DNA of 12,531 nt from JAMCRM01 sp041685075 (lineage in GTDB: Bacteria > Acidobacteriota > Terriglobia > Bryobacterales > Bryobacteraceae), in assembly GCA_041685075.1 (NCBI GenBank), contig JAWLGN010000153.1, forward strand, positions 1 to 12,531, written 5' to 3'. The notes beneath the pieces were generated by a model. It was not told where the DNA came from. It made no database searches and saw only the letters and a list, made by a program, of their open reading frames with translations. Shown here piece after piece: positions 1-7,800 of the stretch. The stretch's first letter is position 1. Each line of letters opens with the position of its first letter. A program made the position numbers and the translations under genes.

Positions 1-254
1 TAAGCGCGCGCTGGTTCAGTGAAGCCGCCAGGCGCAACGCCGTGGTGTAAACGTTCCTGGTCACGACTTGATCTGACATCTCTAAACTGCGCCTCGCGAC
101 GCGAGAGGAGATGTTAGCGCAAACACCAATCGGAACATTATCCGGGCCAAGGTCGGCTTGCTGAATCTGTCGTTTCGATTCGTCCTCCGGCCAGAGGTGG
201 CTGGCAGATGCGGAGCATGAGCGGTGTCTGCTATAAACTTGTCGGAGTCCAGAT
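1..254. other. Intergenic region upstream of the small orphan gene
   Basis: No convincing gene is seen here. A short plus-strand frame at 3-50 ends in TAA and could be the last 15 codons of a gene that begins outside the window, but 15 codons are too few to call. The stretch holds a 13-bp perfect inverted repeat (93-105), a TATAAA hexamer at 232-237 that could be a -10 element without an obvious -35, and a GGAG ribosome-binding site at 244-247 serving the gene that starts at 255. A 114-codon minus-strand open frame crosses the region, but it has no family resemblance and overlaps the better supported plus-strand gene. Confidence 0.5.
93..105. repeat. 13-bp perfect inverted repeat (CTCGCGACGCGAG)
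   Basis: Six base pairs mirror each other around a central A at 99. As RNA it could only form a 5-bp stem with a 3-nt loop, so a protein-binding operator or chance in G+C-rich DNA are both more likely than a terminator; no T-tract follows. It lies about 150 bp before the small gene that starts at 255. Confidence 0.3.
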
Positions 255-758
255 ATGTTGATCGGCCACGATTTCGCAGGTGACAATAACGAGACGCTGA
301 AGCAGGTGCAGTTCCGGCTCTACTGGGACATGCTGCCCATTCTGCTCCTGCGTGCCCGGGATCGCTACCTCGATGCGTGCCGGCTGGTCGAAGCGGAGAC
401 GGAACTAGCGAGTCGCGCGAAGGCAATGGACGGGTTCGATCACCGGACTCTCCAGGCCGCTCATGATCTGACCGCCGCGTGGTACAGATTCTTGCACGAC
501 GACGGAGGACAACTTCGGCTTGGGGAGACGCCGGAGGATTACGAGAAGAGGCTGGCCACGGAGTGGCGCGAGTTTTTCGAGATGGAGGCAGCTAATCTTG
601 TAAGAATCGATGAGTTCACACGTGACATCCTGCGCGCCGCGGTTTTTGCGAACACCCAGACAGGTCATGCCGCCGAAGCGTCAGTTTGTGAGCGTCTCAA
701 GGAGCGATACGCCTCGATGTACCGGCCGCGGGTAATTGCGCACGACGGAGCGGCTTAA
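255..758 (+). CDS. Hypothetical helical protein, 167 aa
   Basis: I do not recognise the family. The ATG start is backed by GGAG at 244-247 with a 7-nt spacer and by a TATAAA hexamer further upstream. The 167-residue product is predicted by eye to be largely alpha-helical and charged. An N-terminal helix (roughly 12-50) is followed by a tryptophan/tyrosine-containing middle (about 75-115, including EDYEKRLATEWREFFEMEA) and a C-terminal helix ending near MYRPR. There is no signal peptide, membrane segment or metal-binding cluster. The last 78 bp overlap, tail to tail, the open frame of the integrase remnant on the other strand. It could be a small accessory or cargo gene left beside a lost mobile element. 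The coding call rests on the ribosome-binding site, length and plausible protein composition, not on homology. Confidence 0.62.
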   Translation: MLIGHDFAGDNNETLKQVQFRLYWDMLPILLLRARDRYLDACRLVEAETELASRAKAMDGFDHRTLQAAHDLTAAWYRFLHDDGGQLRLGETPEDYEKRLATEWREFFEMEAANLVRIDEFTRDILRAAVFANTQTGHAAEASVCERLKERYASMYRPRVIAHDGAA

Positions 759-920
759 CTCGGCAGTCGATGCGGTTTTCGTCCTCGTTTCCGCGTCCGC
801 GGCCCTGAGCAGGGTCCACATCTCGCGCGCCGTAGTCTTGTGAGCGATATGGTGGCGCGCCGGCTTCGCATACCGCTCGGTCATTTTGATATTCGAGTGG
901 CCAAGGATCGTGAAGACGCC
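681..920 (-). pseudogene. Remnant of a tyrosine recombinase/integrase (C-terminal fragment)
   Basis: Reading leftward from about 917 the minus strand encodes TILGHSNIKMTERYAK, the C-terminal signature of phage-type tyrosine recombinases. It contains the box II histidine (LGHS) and the tyrosine that attacks DNA (MTERYAK). A helical tail containing TAREMWTLLRAADAE follows, and the frame closes at 681-683. Everything upstream is missing: the core-binding domain, the first catalytic arginine and the HxxR motif. Just beyond about 917 the sequence turns into the sulfatase remnant on the opposite strand, so this is a broken fragment, not a short gene. A frame-open TTG at 921-923 is not a credible start because the resulting protein could not recombine DNA. 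The tail beyond about position 815 has no clear family match and may not be original sequence. It probably marks a former integrated element. Confidence 0.75.
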
Positions 921-1761
921 CAATCTCGACCGCCTGGCGGCGCAAGGCGTGAAACACGAAGGCGCCTACTGCCAGTTTCCCCAGCCGGGCTTCCATGCAC
1001 CGGCCTGCGGCCCCAGACTACCCGCGTGCTCGGCAATAGCATCGATTTTCGCGACTTCCTGCCCGATGCCGTGACGCTGCCGCAACTGTTCCGCCGACAC
1101 GGCTTCTACGCCGCGCGCGATGGAAAGATGTTCACATGACCGTGCCGCGCGGCGTGGGCCCGAATCATTCCAGGACGAAGCATCCTGGGATCTCTCCTGT
1201 AGCCCTCCGGGTCTGGAGGACAGGAGCCCGGGTGAACGGCCCGGCCCTTCTTCCTGGGGGTGGGTTTTCTGCGCCCGCACCTACCCTTCGTCGCGCCGTC
1301 GCGGTCCTTCGATCTCGATCCGCTGAACTCGGTGGAACTGGCGCAGAACCCGCCCCGCGGCCTGGACGATATCCCCGAGGGACACAAGAAGCTTCGTCCC
1401 TGGCTCTGGAACCACATGAAGATGCGGGAGAGCGACGAGCGCGAGGCGCTGCGGGGATATTGCGCGGCCATCTCCTACATGGATCACGAGGCGGGGCGCG
1501 TGCTTGCGGCGCTGGAGAAACTCGGGCTGGCCAAGCGCACCGTGGTTGTGTGAACCGGCGACCACGGATGGAACCTCGGCGAGCATTCGCGCTGGCAGAA
1601 GATGAGCTTTCTTGAGGAGTCGGCGTGTGTGCCCCTAATTGTCCGCACTCCCGGTGCACGGGGCAACGGCAAGGCATCCCGGGCGCTCCGGCGCACATCG
1701 GCAGGCGCTCGAACAGATACGCGAGATCCTGCGGGTGGGCTGGCGAATGGCACGCGCTTAA
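909..1761 (+). pseudogene. Degraded sulfatase (iduronate-2-sulfatase-like)
   Basis: Pieces of one sulfatase are recognisable in order but in alternating frames. VKTPNLDRLAAQGVKHEGAY starts at 910. LRPQTTRVLGNSIDFRDF and LPQLFRRHGFYAARDGKMF follow in another frame up to 1136. A degraded DEASWD segment lies in a third stretch (about 1180-1245). FFLGVGFLRPHLPFVAP begins at 1248 and its frame runs to about 1690. Its last part contains TGDHGWNLGEH, the family's metal-binding DH motif, directly after a TGA at 1551-1553 that stands where relatives usually have Trp. A last frame (about 1690-1761) encodes ALEQIREILRVGWRMARA and a TAA, resembling the family's C-terminus after loss of roughly a hundred residues. 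The N-terminal metal site is missing, as is the C-x-P/A-S-R motif whose Cys becomes formylglycine. The gene is therefore dead as a sulfatase. Intact relatives hydrolyse sulfate esters of glycans. Confidence 0.85.
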
Positions 1762-1802
1762 GCGCGGCTTGTTGTTTTTACAGGCGCATCGGCGATTTTT
1801 TC

Positions 1803-1831
1803 TTGCCGCTCTTCGCGTTTTCAGGTATGCT
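1803..1831 (+). promoter_or_regulatory. Putative sigma70-type promoter for the four-gene operon
   Basis: TTGCCG at 1803-1808 and TATGCT at 1826-1831 are separated by exactly 17 bp, inside the only A+T-richer stretch of the 236-bp spacer (1762-1997). They lie about 165 bp before the operon's first ATG, so the transcript would have a long leader. No riboswitch fold or clear terminator is visible in that leader. The two hexamers match consensus only in part (four of six each), so a different start point closer to 1998 remains possible. Confidence 0.35.
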
Positions 1832-1997
1832 TTCGAAACCGGGATGCATAGCTGTTGCGTTATAGATTCGGCAATCCGTTGCTATCCGGCTGAGTCAGGT
1901 CGTCGATACATCCATCGCACCTCGCAGTAAGTCGCGATTCGCGCCTCCGGAATAGCCCCTATGGCAGCATAGCGTTGCACCTCTTATCAGAGGGAGC

Positions 1998-4886
1998 ATG
2001 GCGTTTGTATATAGCGATGTCCTCGCGGGACCCATCGTCCGCCGAATCGAGCCGAGACTCGTCTCGGTATGGCTTGCGTTGCGCAAACCCGCCAAGGTCA
2101 AACTGAGAATCTGGGAAGGTCTCGAGTTCGGCGGCACAACCGCAACACCCGTCGGCGAAGTCGAGGTGGACTCGTTGCCCCTGGGCGCAGGACTGCACCT
2201 GGCGCTTCCGGTGCTGGAGAGTTTCACTCCGCCGGGCCGGCTGAAGAACGACACCATCTACTCGTACGACCTGGTGGTTCGCGAGCCCAACGAAGCCTCC
2301 GGCAAGGGCATGCTGGCGCTGGGGCTGCTGGACAAGCAGAGTTCCGGCGGCGTCACCCTGCACGAGCCGCTGGGTTATGAGAAGGACCGCCTGCCGGGTT
2401 TCCTGCTGCCGGCCAGCGACATCAATCGCGCCAGGCTGTTGCAGGCCTCCTGCCGGATCCCCCACTCCCAGATCGAAGACGCCATGGCGTTGATGGACGA
2501 CGCCTTCACCGCCGAAGAACAGGGCACCGGACGCAAGGCCTACCAGTTCCCGGACCTGCGCCCGCAACAACTCTTTCTTACCGGAGATCAGATTTACGCC
2601 GACGAGGTCAGCCCCCTGTTTCTCGAGCTGATTAACAAAGTGGGCGTCGAATTACTCTCGGGCGATCCCAATGTTGTGCTGGAACGACTGCCCTTCGAAC
2701 ACGAGGGACAGGTTCACGATGTACCCCTTACCTGCGCCCTTTTCCCGCCGGGACGCCGGCAGCGGATCACGTTTCAGCGGGCCGGCATGACCTCCAGCGC
2801 CGGCGGCTCCCACCTGATGGGCTTCAGCGAGTTCGCCGCCATGTATCTGCTCTGCTGGTCCTCCGTGCTGTGGCCGGCGGACTTCTTCCAGACCCGCCTG
2901 GCGGACCGCTGGCAGCGCGCCAGCGGCTATCTCGCGGAGTGGAAGGCCCTGATGGCCGAACTCAACGCCAAGGACGATCTGAGCGACAAGCAGAAAGACC
3001 TCATCCGGGAAAAGATCGCCTGCCACGGAGCCTGGCAGTTGCTCCCCGAGGAGTGGCGCGCCATCGACCACTTCCTGGAACCCGATGACAAAGCGCAGGA
3101 GTGGGGAAGCGAGGACACCGCCGGCATCCCGGTCGATCTTCACCCGGACACTACGGCCGGCGTTTCCGGCAACATACCGCACGCCGGCGCCCTTCCGGCG
3201 GAGGTGAAACGCGAGTTGGCCCGAAGTCTCAGCCCAAGCTGGTTCACAGGCGTTCGCGAGATGGGCTTCGGCATCCGCGAGGAAGATGACCTGCAAAGCG
3301 ATCAGGTACTCACCCACCTGCGGGGGCTGCAGTTGTTTCTTGCGGGCTTGCCGAAAGTGCGCCGCCTGCTGGCCAACGTGGCCACGTACATGATGTTCGA
3401 CGACCACGAGGTGACCGACGACTGGAATCTCTTCCAGGAATGGGTCGAGAAGGTGCAGGGCAACCTGCTGGGCCTGTCCATCGTGCGCAACGGCATGCTC
3501 GCTTACGGGCTGTTTCAGGGGTGGGGTAACGACCCGCTCTACTTTGCCGGCCGGCAGCCCGGCGGGACCGAGGTGAACGAATCACCCGGCACGGAGATGC
3601 TGGAAGACGCCCCGCGTCTCTTCTTCGACGACGATCAACAACCCAAGCCGGGCCCCGATACCGCCGCCGTGGTCCACCTGCACAAGCTTTTCAACCTGCG
3701 CACCAAAGATCCCACTCCCCCCGAGGAACGCGTGCGCTGGCACTACCGCGTAGGCGGCAACGGATACGAAGTACTGAGCCTCGACATCCGCACCTTCCGC
3801 GGCTTCAAGGGACCGCGCGAGGCTCCCCAATTGATGACGCCGGCGGCCATCGCGGACCAGATCCCCGCCGATCCCATCTTCAGCAACGGCGCGCCGCCGC
3901 CCGGCCAGGGCGTGACCTTCGTCATCTCCGGCATGCCGGTGCTGGGTTTTCCGCCGGTGGTCAACTTCGTGCAGCCGCTGGTGAACCTGACCGATGATAT
4001 AAAACCTCCCCCCGAACCGCCCTTCACCGCCGCCAAGGCAGACTACGCCGTGGGCATCTATGCCCATGAACCGGAGCCCTGGGCCTTTCAGGAGGACGCT
4101 TGGGAAGCGCTGCTGGCGCGCTTCGCCAATTACGGCCGCGTGGTGTTCTTCTCCGGGGAAAACCACTACTCCTATGCCATGCAGCTCGACTACTGGCGGT
4201 ACCTGCCGGACGGCTCCCCGCGGGACGCCACGCGCTTCCTCCAGTTCACCTCGAGCGCTTCGAAGAACTTCCCCGGCAAGGGCACAGCCTTCATCTTCCG
4301 GAGTGGATTTTCCGGGCGACTGGCGGATCTCATGGGCCAGCCGCAGGAACGCATGGGCTGGATCACGGCCGGGCAGCCGGATCCGCCGCTGATGGCGCCG
4401 CCGGACAAGTCCTTCAACCGCCTGGTGCAGCGGCGCCTTCAGAACAGCCCCGCGGTGATTCCCCTGACGGCTCTGCCTCCGGGAACGACGCGCCGGTACA
4501 ACGCCGAGTGGGCATGGCGGGGCGACCTGGTGCGCGAGGCGCGTCCGGACAGCGAACGCTTCAAGGGCGTCTCCAATGTGCCGCAGTTCGTCGAGCCGGC
4601 GCCGGGGGGCAAGTTCGGCGCTCCTTCGGCCATCGCGTCGGCCCAGCGCCAGTTCTGGCAATCCATCCGGGGCCCGTCGCGGGTGATCACCTTTCCCAGC
4701 AGCTTCGGGCTGATCACCATCGACACCGTCGCGCCCGACCCGGTGGTCCATTACCAGGTGCATTTCGTCCTGCGCGAAACCTTCGATACGAAGGCGAAGG
4801 CATACACTCACTACACCATCCCGCTGAACGCCTCCGTCGCCGATGCGCCGGAGATGCCGCCGCTTGCTCAAGGAGTCTCCGGATGA
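1998..4886 (+). CDS. PhoD-like metallophosphoesterase, 962 aa, first gene of the operon
   Basis: Predicted metal-dependent phosphoesterase of the PhoD-like branch; the substrate is unknown. An N-terminal beta-sandwich-like region (about 8-115) resembles the domain that precedes the catalytic part in PhoD-like proteins. Catalytic-region blocks follow in order: ASCRIPH (150-156), LTGDQIYADEV (194-204), MMFDDHEVTDDWN (465-477), LSLDIRTFRG (593-602) and VVFFSGENHYSYA (715-727). These supply the Asp, Asn/His and His residues expected to bind two metals. The last motif has Glu where relatives usually have Asp (SGDxH). A charged, helical stretch of about 260 residues separates GDQIYAD from FDDHE, longer than in compact PhoD enzymes as I recall them. 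About 235 residues follow the last motif. There is no signal peptide or Tat motif, unlike secreted PhoD, which points to a cytoplasmic role. AGAGGG at 1989-1994 precedes the ATG. The stop overlaps the next start (ATGA). Confidence 0.88.
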   Translation: MAFVYSDVLAGPIVRRIEPRLVSVWLALRKPAKVKLRIWEGLEFGGTTATPVGEVEVDSLPLGAGLHLALPVLESFTPPGRLKNDTIYSYDLVVREPNEASGKGMLALGLLDKQSSGGVTLHEPLGYEKDRLPGFLLPASDINRARLLQASCRIPHSQIEDAMALMDDAFTAEEQGTGRKAYQFPDLRPQQLFLTGDQIYADEVSPLFLELINKVGVELLSGDPNVVLERLPFEHEGQVHDVPLTCALFPPGRRQRITFQRAGMTSSAGGSHLMGFSEFAAMYLLCWSSVLWPADFFQTRLADRWQRASGYLAEWKALMAELNAKDDLSDKQKDLIREKIACHGAWQLLPEEWRAIDHFLEPDDKAQEWGSEDTAGIPVDLHPDTTAGVSGNIPHAGALPAEVKRELARSLSPSWFTGVREMGFGIREEDDLQSDQVLTHLRGLQLFLAGLPKVRRLLANVATYMMFDDHEVTDDWNLFQEWVEKVQGNLLGLSIVRNGMLAYGLFQGWGNDPLYFAGRQPGGTEVNESPGTEMLEDAPRLFFDDDQQPKPGPDTAAVVHLHKLFNLRTKDPTPPEERVRWHYRVGGNGYEVLSLDIRTFRGFKGPREAPQLMTPAAIADQIPADPIFSNGAPPPGQGVTFVISGMPVLGFPPVVNFVQPLVNLTDDIKPPPEPPFTAAKADYAVGIYAHEPEPWAFQEDAWEALLARFANYGRVVFFSGENHYSYAMQLDYWRYLPDGSPRDATRFLQFTSSASKNFPGKGTAFIFRSGFSGRLADLMGQPQERMGWITAGQPDPPLMAPPDKSFNRLVQRRLQNSPAVIPLTALPPGTTRRYNAEWAWRGDLVREARPDSERFKGVSNVPQFVEPAPGGKFGAPSAIASAQRQFWQSIRGPSRVITFPSSFGLITIDTVAPDPVVHYQVHFVLRETFDTKAKAYTHYTIPLNASVADAPEMPPLAQGVSG
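4870..4875 (+). promoter_or_regulatory. Ribosome-binding site (AAGGAG) fixing the start at 4883
   Basis: AAGGAG sits 7 nt before the ATG at 4883 and inside the end of the phosphoesterase gene. It decides the start of the second operon gene, because the same frame is open without a stop back to about 4100. That extension overlaps the phosphoesterase gene and translates to arginine/alanine/glycine-rich, low-information sequence. Confidence 0.75.
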
Positions 4887-7800
4887 GCCACGTCGATGTG
4901 CCCCAGACCATGATCGGCAGCCTCGTGGACAGCCTGACGGCGCTGGACCGCCAGCTCGAGCCGTCCACCCGAGCCGACTACTGCGCCCGGTGCAACGTTC
5001 CGGAGATCGCTCCCAACGGTGACTTCTCGTCGAAGCTGCTGAACGCGCGCACGGCCGTCGAGGCCGGCAGGTGGATCGATGCGCTGGAGGCCGCGAGCCA
5101 GGCGCTGAACGCGCTGCGGCTGGTGATCACGCAGTCGGCCGAGCCTGGCGCGGGTCCGGAAGTCGTGGAAACGTTTCTCGAGCGGCTCTACTTTCCCATG
5201 GCGCTGCGGGCGCTCCGGGCGGCCGGCCACACCTGGTACGTCGCCGCACTGGCCCTGCTGTTCCTGGACCGCCGCGGCCAGGAGTGGAACCAGGAGGCCG
5301 CGTTTCCCGACCGTCTCCTCTTCCTCCTGGGCCAGATCCTGGCGCGCAGCATCGGGCACGTGACGCGCCAGTCCGCCAATGGCGACGAGCCGGAGCCGGA
5401 GTTCGAGTGGCCGCTGGCGGTAGTGGATGCGCTGGGCTTCGGCGCGCTGGCCTTCTTCTTGTGGAAGGGCGAGAAGAAGCCGCACCTGGACTACTGGTTT
5501 GGCTACGGTTTCGATCCCTCGGACCCGGCGGCTCCCACGCTTTCCGAAAGGCTGGCCGCGCGCTCGCTGTCGGTTTGGTGGGAGGAGCATCCGGAACTGG
5601 AGGTGAGGGAGGAGAACTACGCGGTCGCCTCGCCCGCCGCCGCCTCCCCCGCGCGGGCCGGCCTGAGCTTCCTTCCGCTGCTCGAAGAACACGGCGGGCC
5701 CTTCGTCCTGCCGGTCATCCATGCCGGCTTCGCCCTCAAAACCAAGCGCGGCGACTGGGATATCGAGCTGGCGCCGGCCGATATCTCGGTGGGCACGGGT
5801 TCGGCGGAGCTGAAGATCACGCGCGCCCGCGGCGGCAACTGGTTCTCCCTCGGCAATGCTTCCAAGGAAGGTCCCAACGCCTTTCTCGCGGCCAAAAAAG
5901 TGGAGATCGTGGGGAAGGTCAAGTACGACCTGACCGACCCCGGCGACTTTTCGCGATGCGACGCCTCGGTGGCGTTCCGGCTCAAGAAGATTCAGTTTTC
6001 CTTGGGGAATCCCGGAGGGCTCAAGCTGCTGGAGCGCGCCCTGCCGGAGGGCCTCGGCGGCGATTTCGACCTGGGGGTGGTGGCCGACGCGCGCTCCCAG
6101 TCCATCTACTTCGAAGGCGGCATGGGCGTGGACGTCTATGCGCCCCTGCACTGGAAACCGGTCAATCGCGGGAGCATCGGGATTGAGATTCCCCACGTGC
6201 GGTTGCGCCTGAAGGCGCAGAAGAAGCAGACCGGAACCAAGGTCATCTTCGAAGCATCGCTCGGGCTACGGCTGCGGCTGGGCCCTGTCGAGTTGCTGAC
6301 CGATGGCCTGGGCGTGGGCTGGAACCTGGAACGCAAGCGCGGCGAGGACGGCAACATGGGCCCGTTCTCGAGCGACTGGGACCTGCTGGCGCCGGATGCC
6401 TTCGGCCTGGTGGTCGACGCCAAGTCGGTCAAGGGAGAAGGCTTCATCGCCAGGGACGAGCTGCGGAACCGCTGGATGGGAGCGCTCAGCCTGGAGTTCA
6501 GCAAGTGGACCCTGGCCGGCGTCGCGATGGTCGAAGGGGACAGCGTCATGGGGGCGCTGTGGGTCACGCGCCTGGGCGTCTCCACCCCCATCGGCACCTT
6601 CGAAGGCATCGGGCTGTTCCTGGGCATCGGGCGGCGCGGCGACCGGGAGGCCCTGCTCGACAGCCTGAAAACCGGCTCGCTCGACAGCATTCTCTTTCCC
6701 GCCGACCCGGTGCTCAACGCCCCAACCATCCTTACCACCATGGCGGCGCTCATGCCCCGCGCCGAAGGTTACGTGACCTTCGGGCTGATGGTGCAGTGGG
6801 TGTTCGGCAACCTGAAGGCCCGGCTGGTGGTGGTGGAAGCGGCCTTGCTGCTGGAGTTCGAAGGCAAGAAGCTGCGCCGCGTCTACCTGCTGGGGCAAGG
6901 CAAGGGGCGGCTCTCGCGCCTGCCGGCCCATATCTTCAGCCTGAATATCGAGCTGTTCGGCGTGCTCGATTTCGAAAAGGACGAGCTGCTCATTAAGGCG
7001 TCCCTGCGCAATTCCAAGCTCGCGGGCGGCGACCTGACCGGCGACGGGCTGATCTACATCGACGGCGACCAGGGCATTCTTTCGCTGGGCGGCTTCAACC
7101 CGCGCTATCCGGCGCCGTCGAAGCTGCCGCCCGTCCGGCGCCTGACGGCCAACATCGCGGACCGAGAGAACTTCAAGCTGGTCTTCACGGCGTACCTGGC
7201 GATTACCACGTCCTCGATTCAGGTCGGCGGCAGCGCGTACGTATGGGCGGGCGCCCACGGTTTCTCGATCGAGGGATATCTGAAGGTCGATCTGCTGGCG
7301 CGGTTCAACGGCGAGTTCGCGATCGACGTGGAGTTCGAAGTCTCGTTGAAACGCGGCAGCCGCGTGCTGGCCAGCATCTATTTCAAGGGCACGTTCTCCG
7401 GCATTTCGAAATGGCGCCTGGCGGGGAAGGCGAAGTTTTCGGTCCTGTTCCTGTCGGTCTCGGTCCCGGTGAGCTTTGAGCTGGGCGGAGCCGAGAAGCC
7501 CATCTACGAGCCGGTGGACGCGATCGGCACCCTGGTGCAGGCGTTGGAGGACCAGGAGAGTTGGTCCGCGATGCAGGCGCAGCCGGGCTTCACGTTGCGC
7601 GGCGCGGCTCGCACCGGCGTCTGGATCCCGGGGAACCAGACACTGCGGGTCAACCAGACCGCCGTGCCGTTCCGGCAGCTCATCACCCGCATAGGCGCTT
7701 CGCCGCTCAGCGCGCCGCGCGAGTTCGCCATCACCAAGATCCGCCTGGGCGGCCAGGAGTTCGCCTTCGATCCGGTGGAGGACAACTTTGCGCCGGGTCT

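Noticed and set aside
927..996. Minus-strand FHALRRQAVEIG resembling the HxLRR box of tyrosine recombinases
   Set aside because: It is the reverse complement of the sulfatase block LDRLAAQGVKHEGAY and is out of frame with LGHSNIKMTERYAK, so the likeness is chance.
1551..1553. In-frame TGA as selenocysteine or programmed readthrough in the sulfatase
   Set aside because: Relatives have Trp here, and the same gene has several frameshifts and has lost its active-site motif, so a nonsense mutation is far more likely.
1780..1805. Possible intrinsic terminator (GCATCGGCGATTTTTTC) after the sulfatase remnant
   Set aside because: The potential stem is only three base pairs, too weak for a terminator despite the T-run.
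3582..4871. A 429-codon antisense open frame under the phosphoesterase gene
   Set aside because: It is Arg/His/Gly-rich without motifs and fully covered by a gene with catalytic signatures on the other strand.
4100..4882. N-terminal extension of the DUF6603-like protein by about 261 residues
   Set aside because: It would overlap the phosphoesterase gene for nearly 800 bp and reads as low-information Arg/Ala/Gly sequence. The ATG at 4883 has AAGGAG at the right distance and the ATGA overlap.
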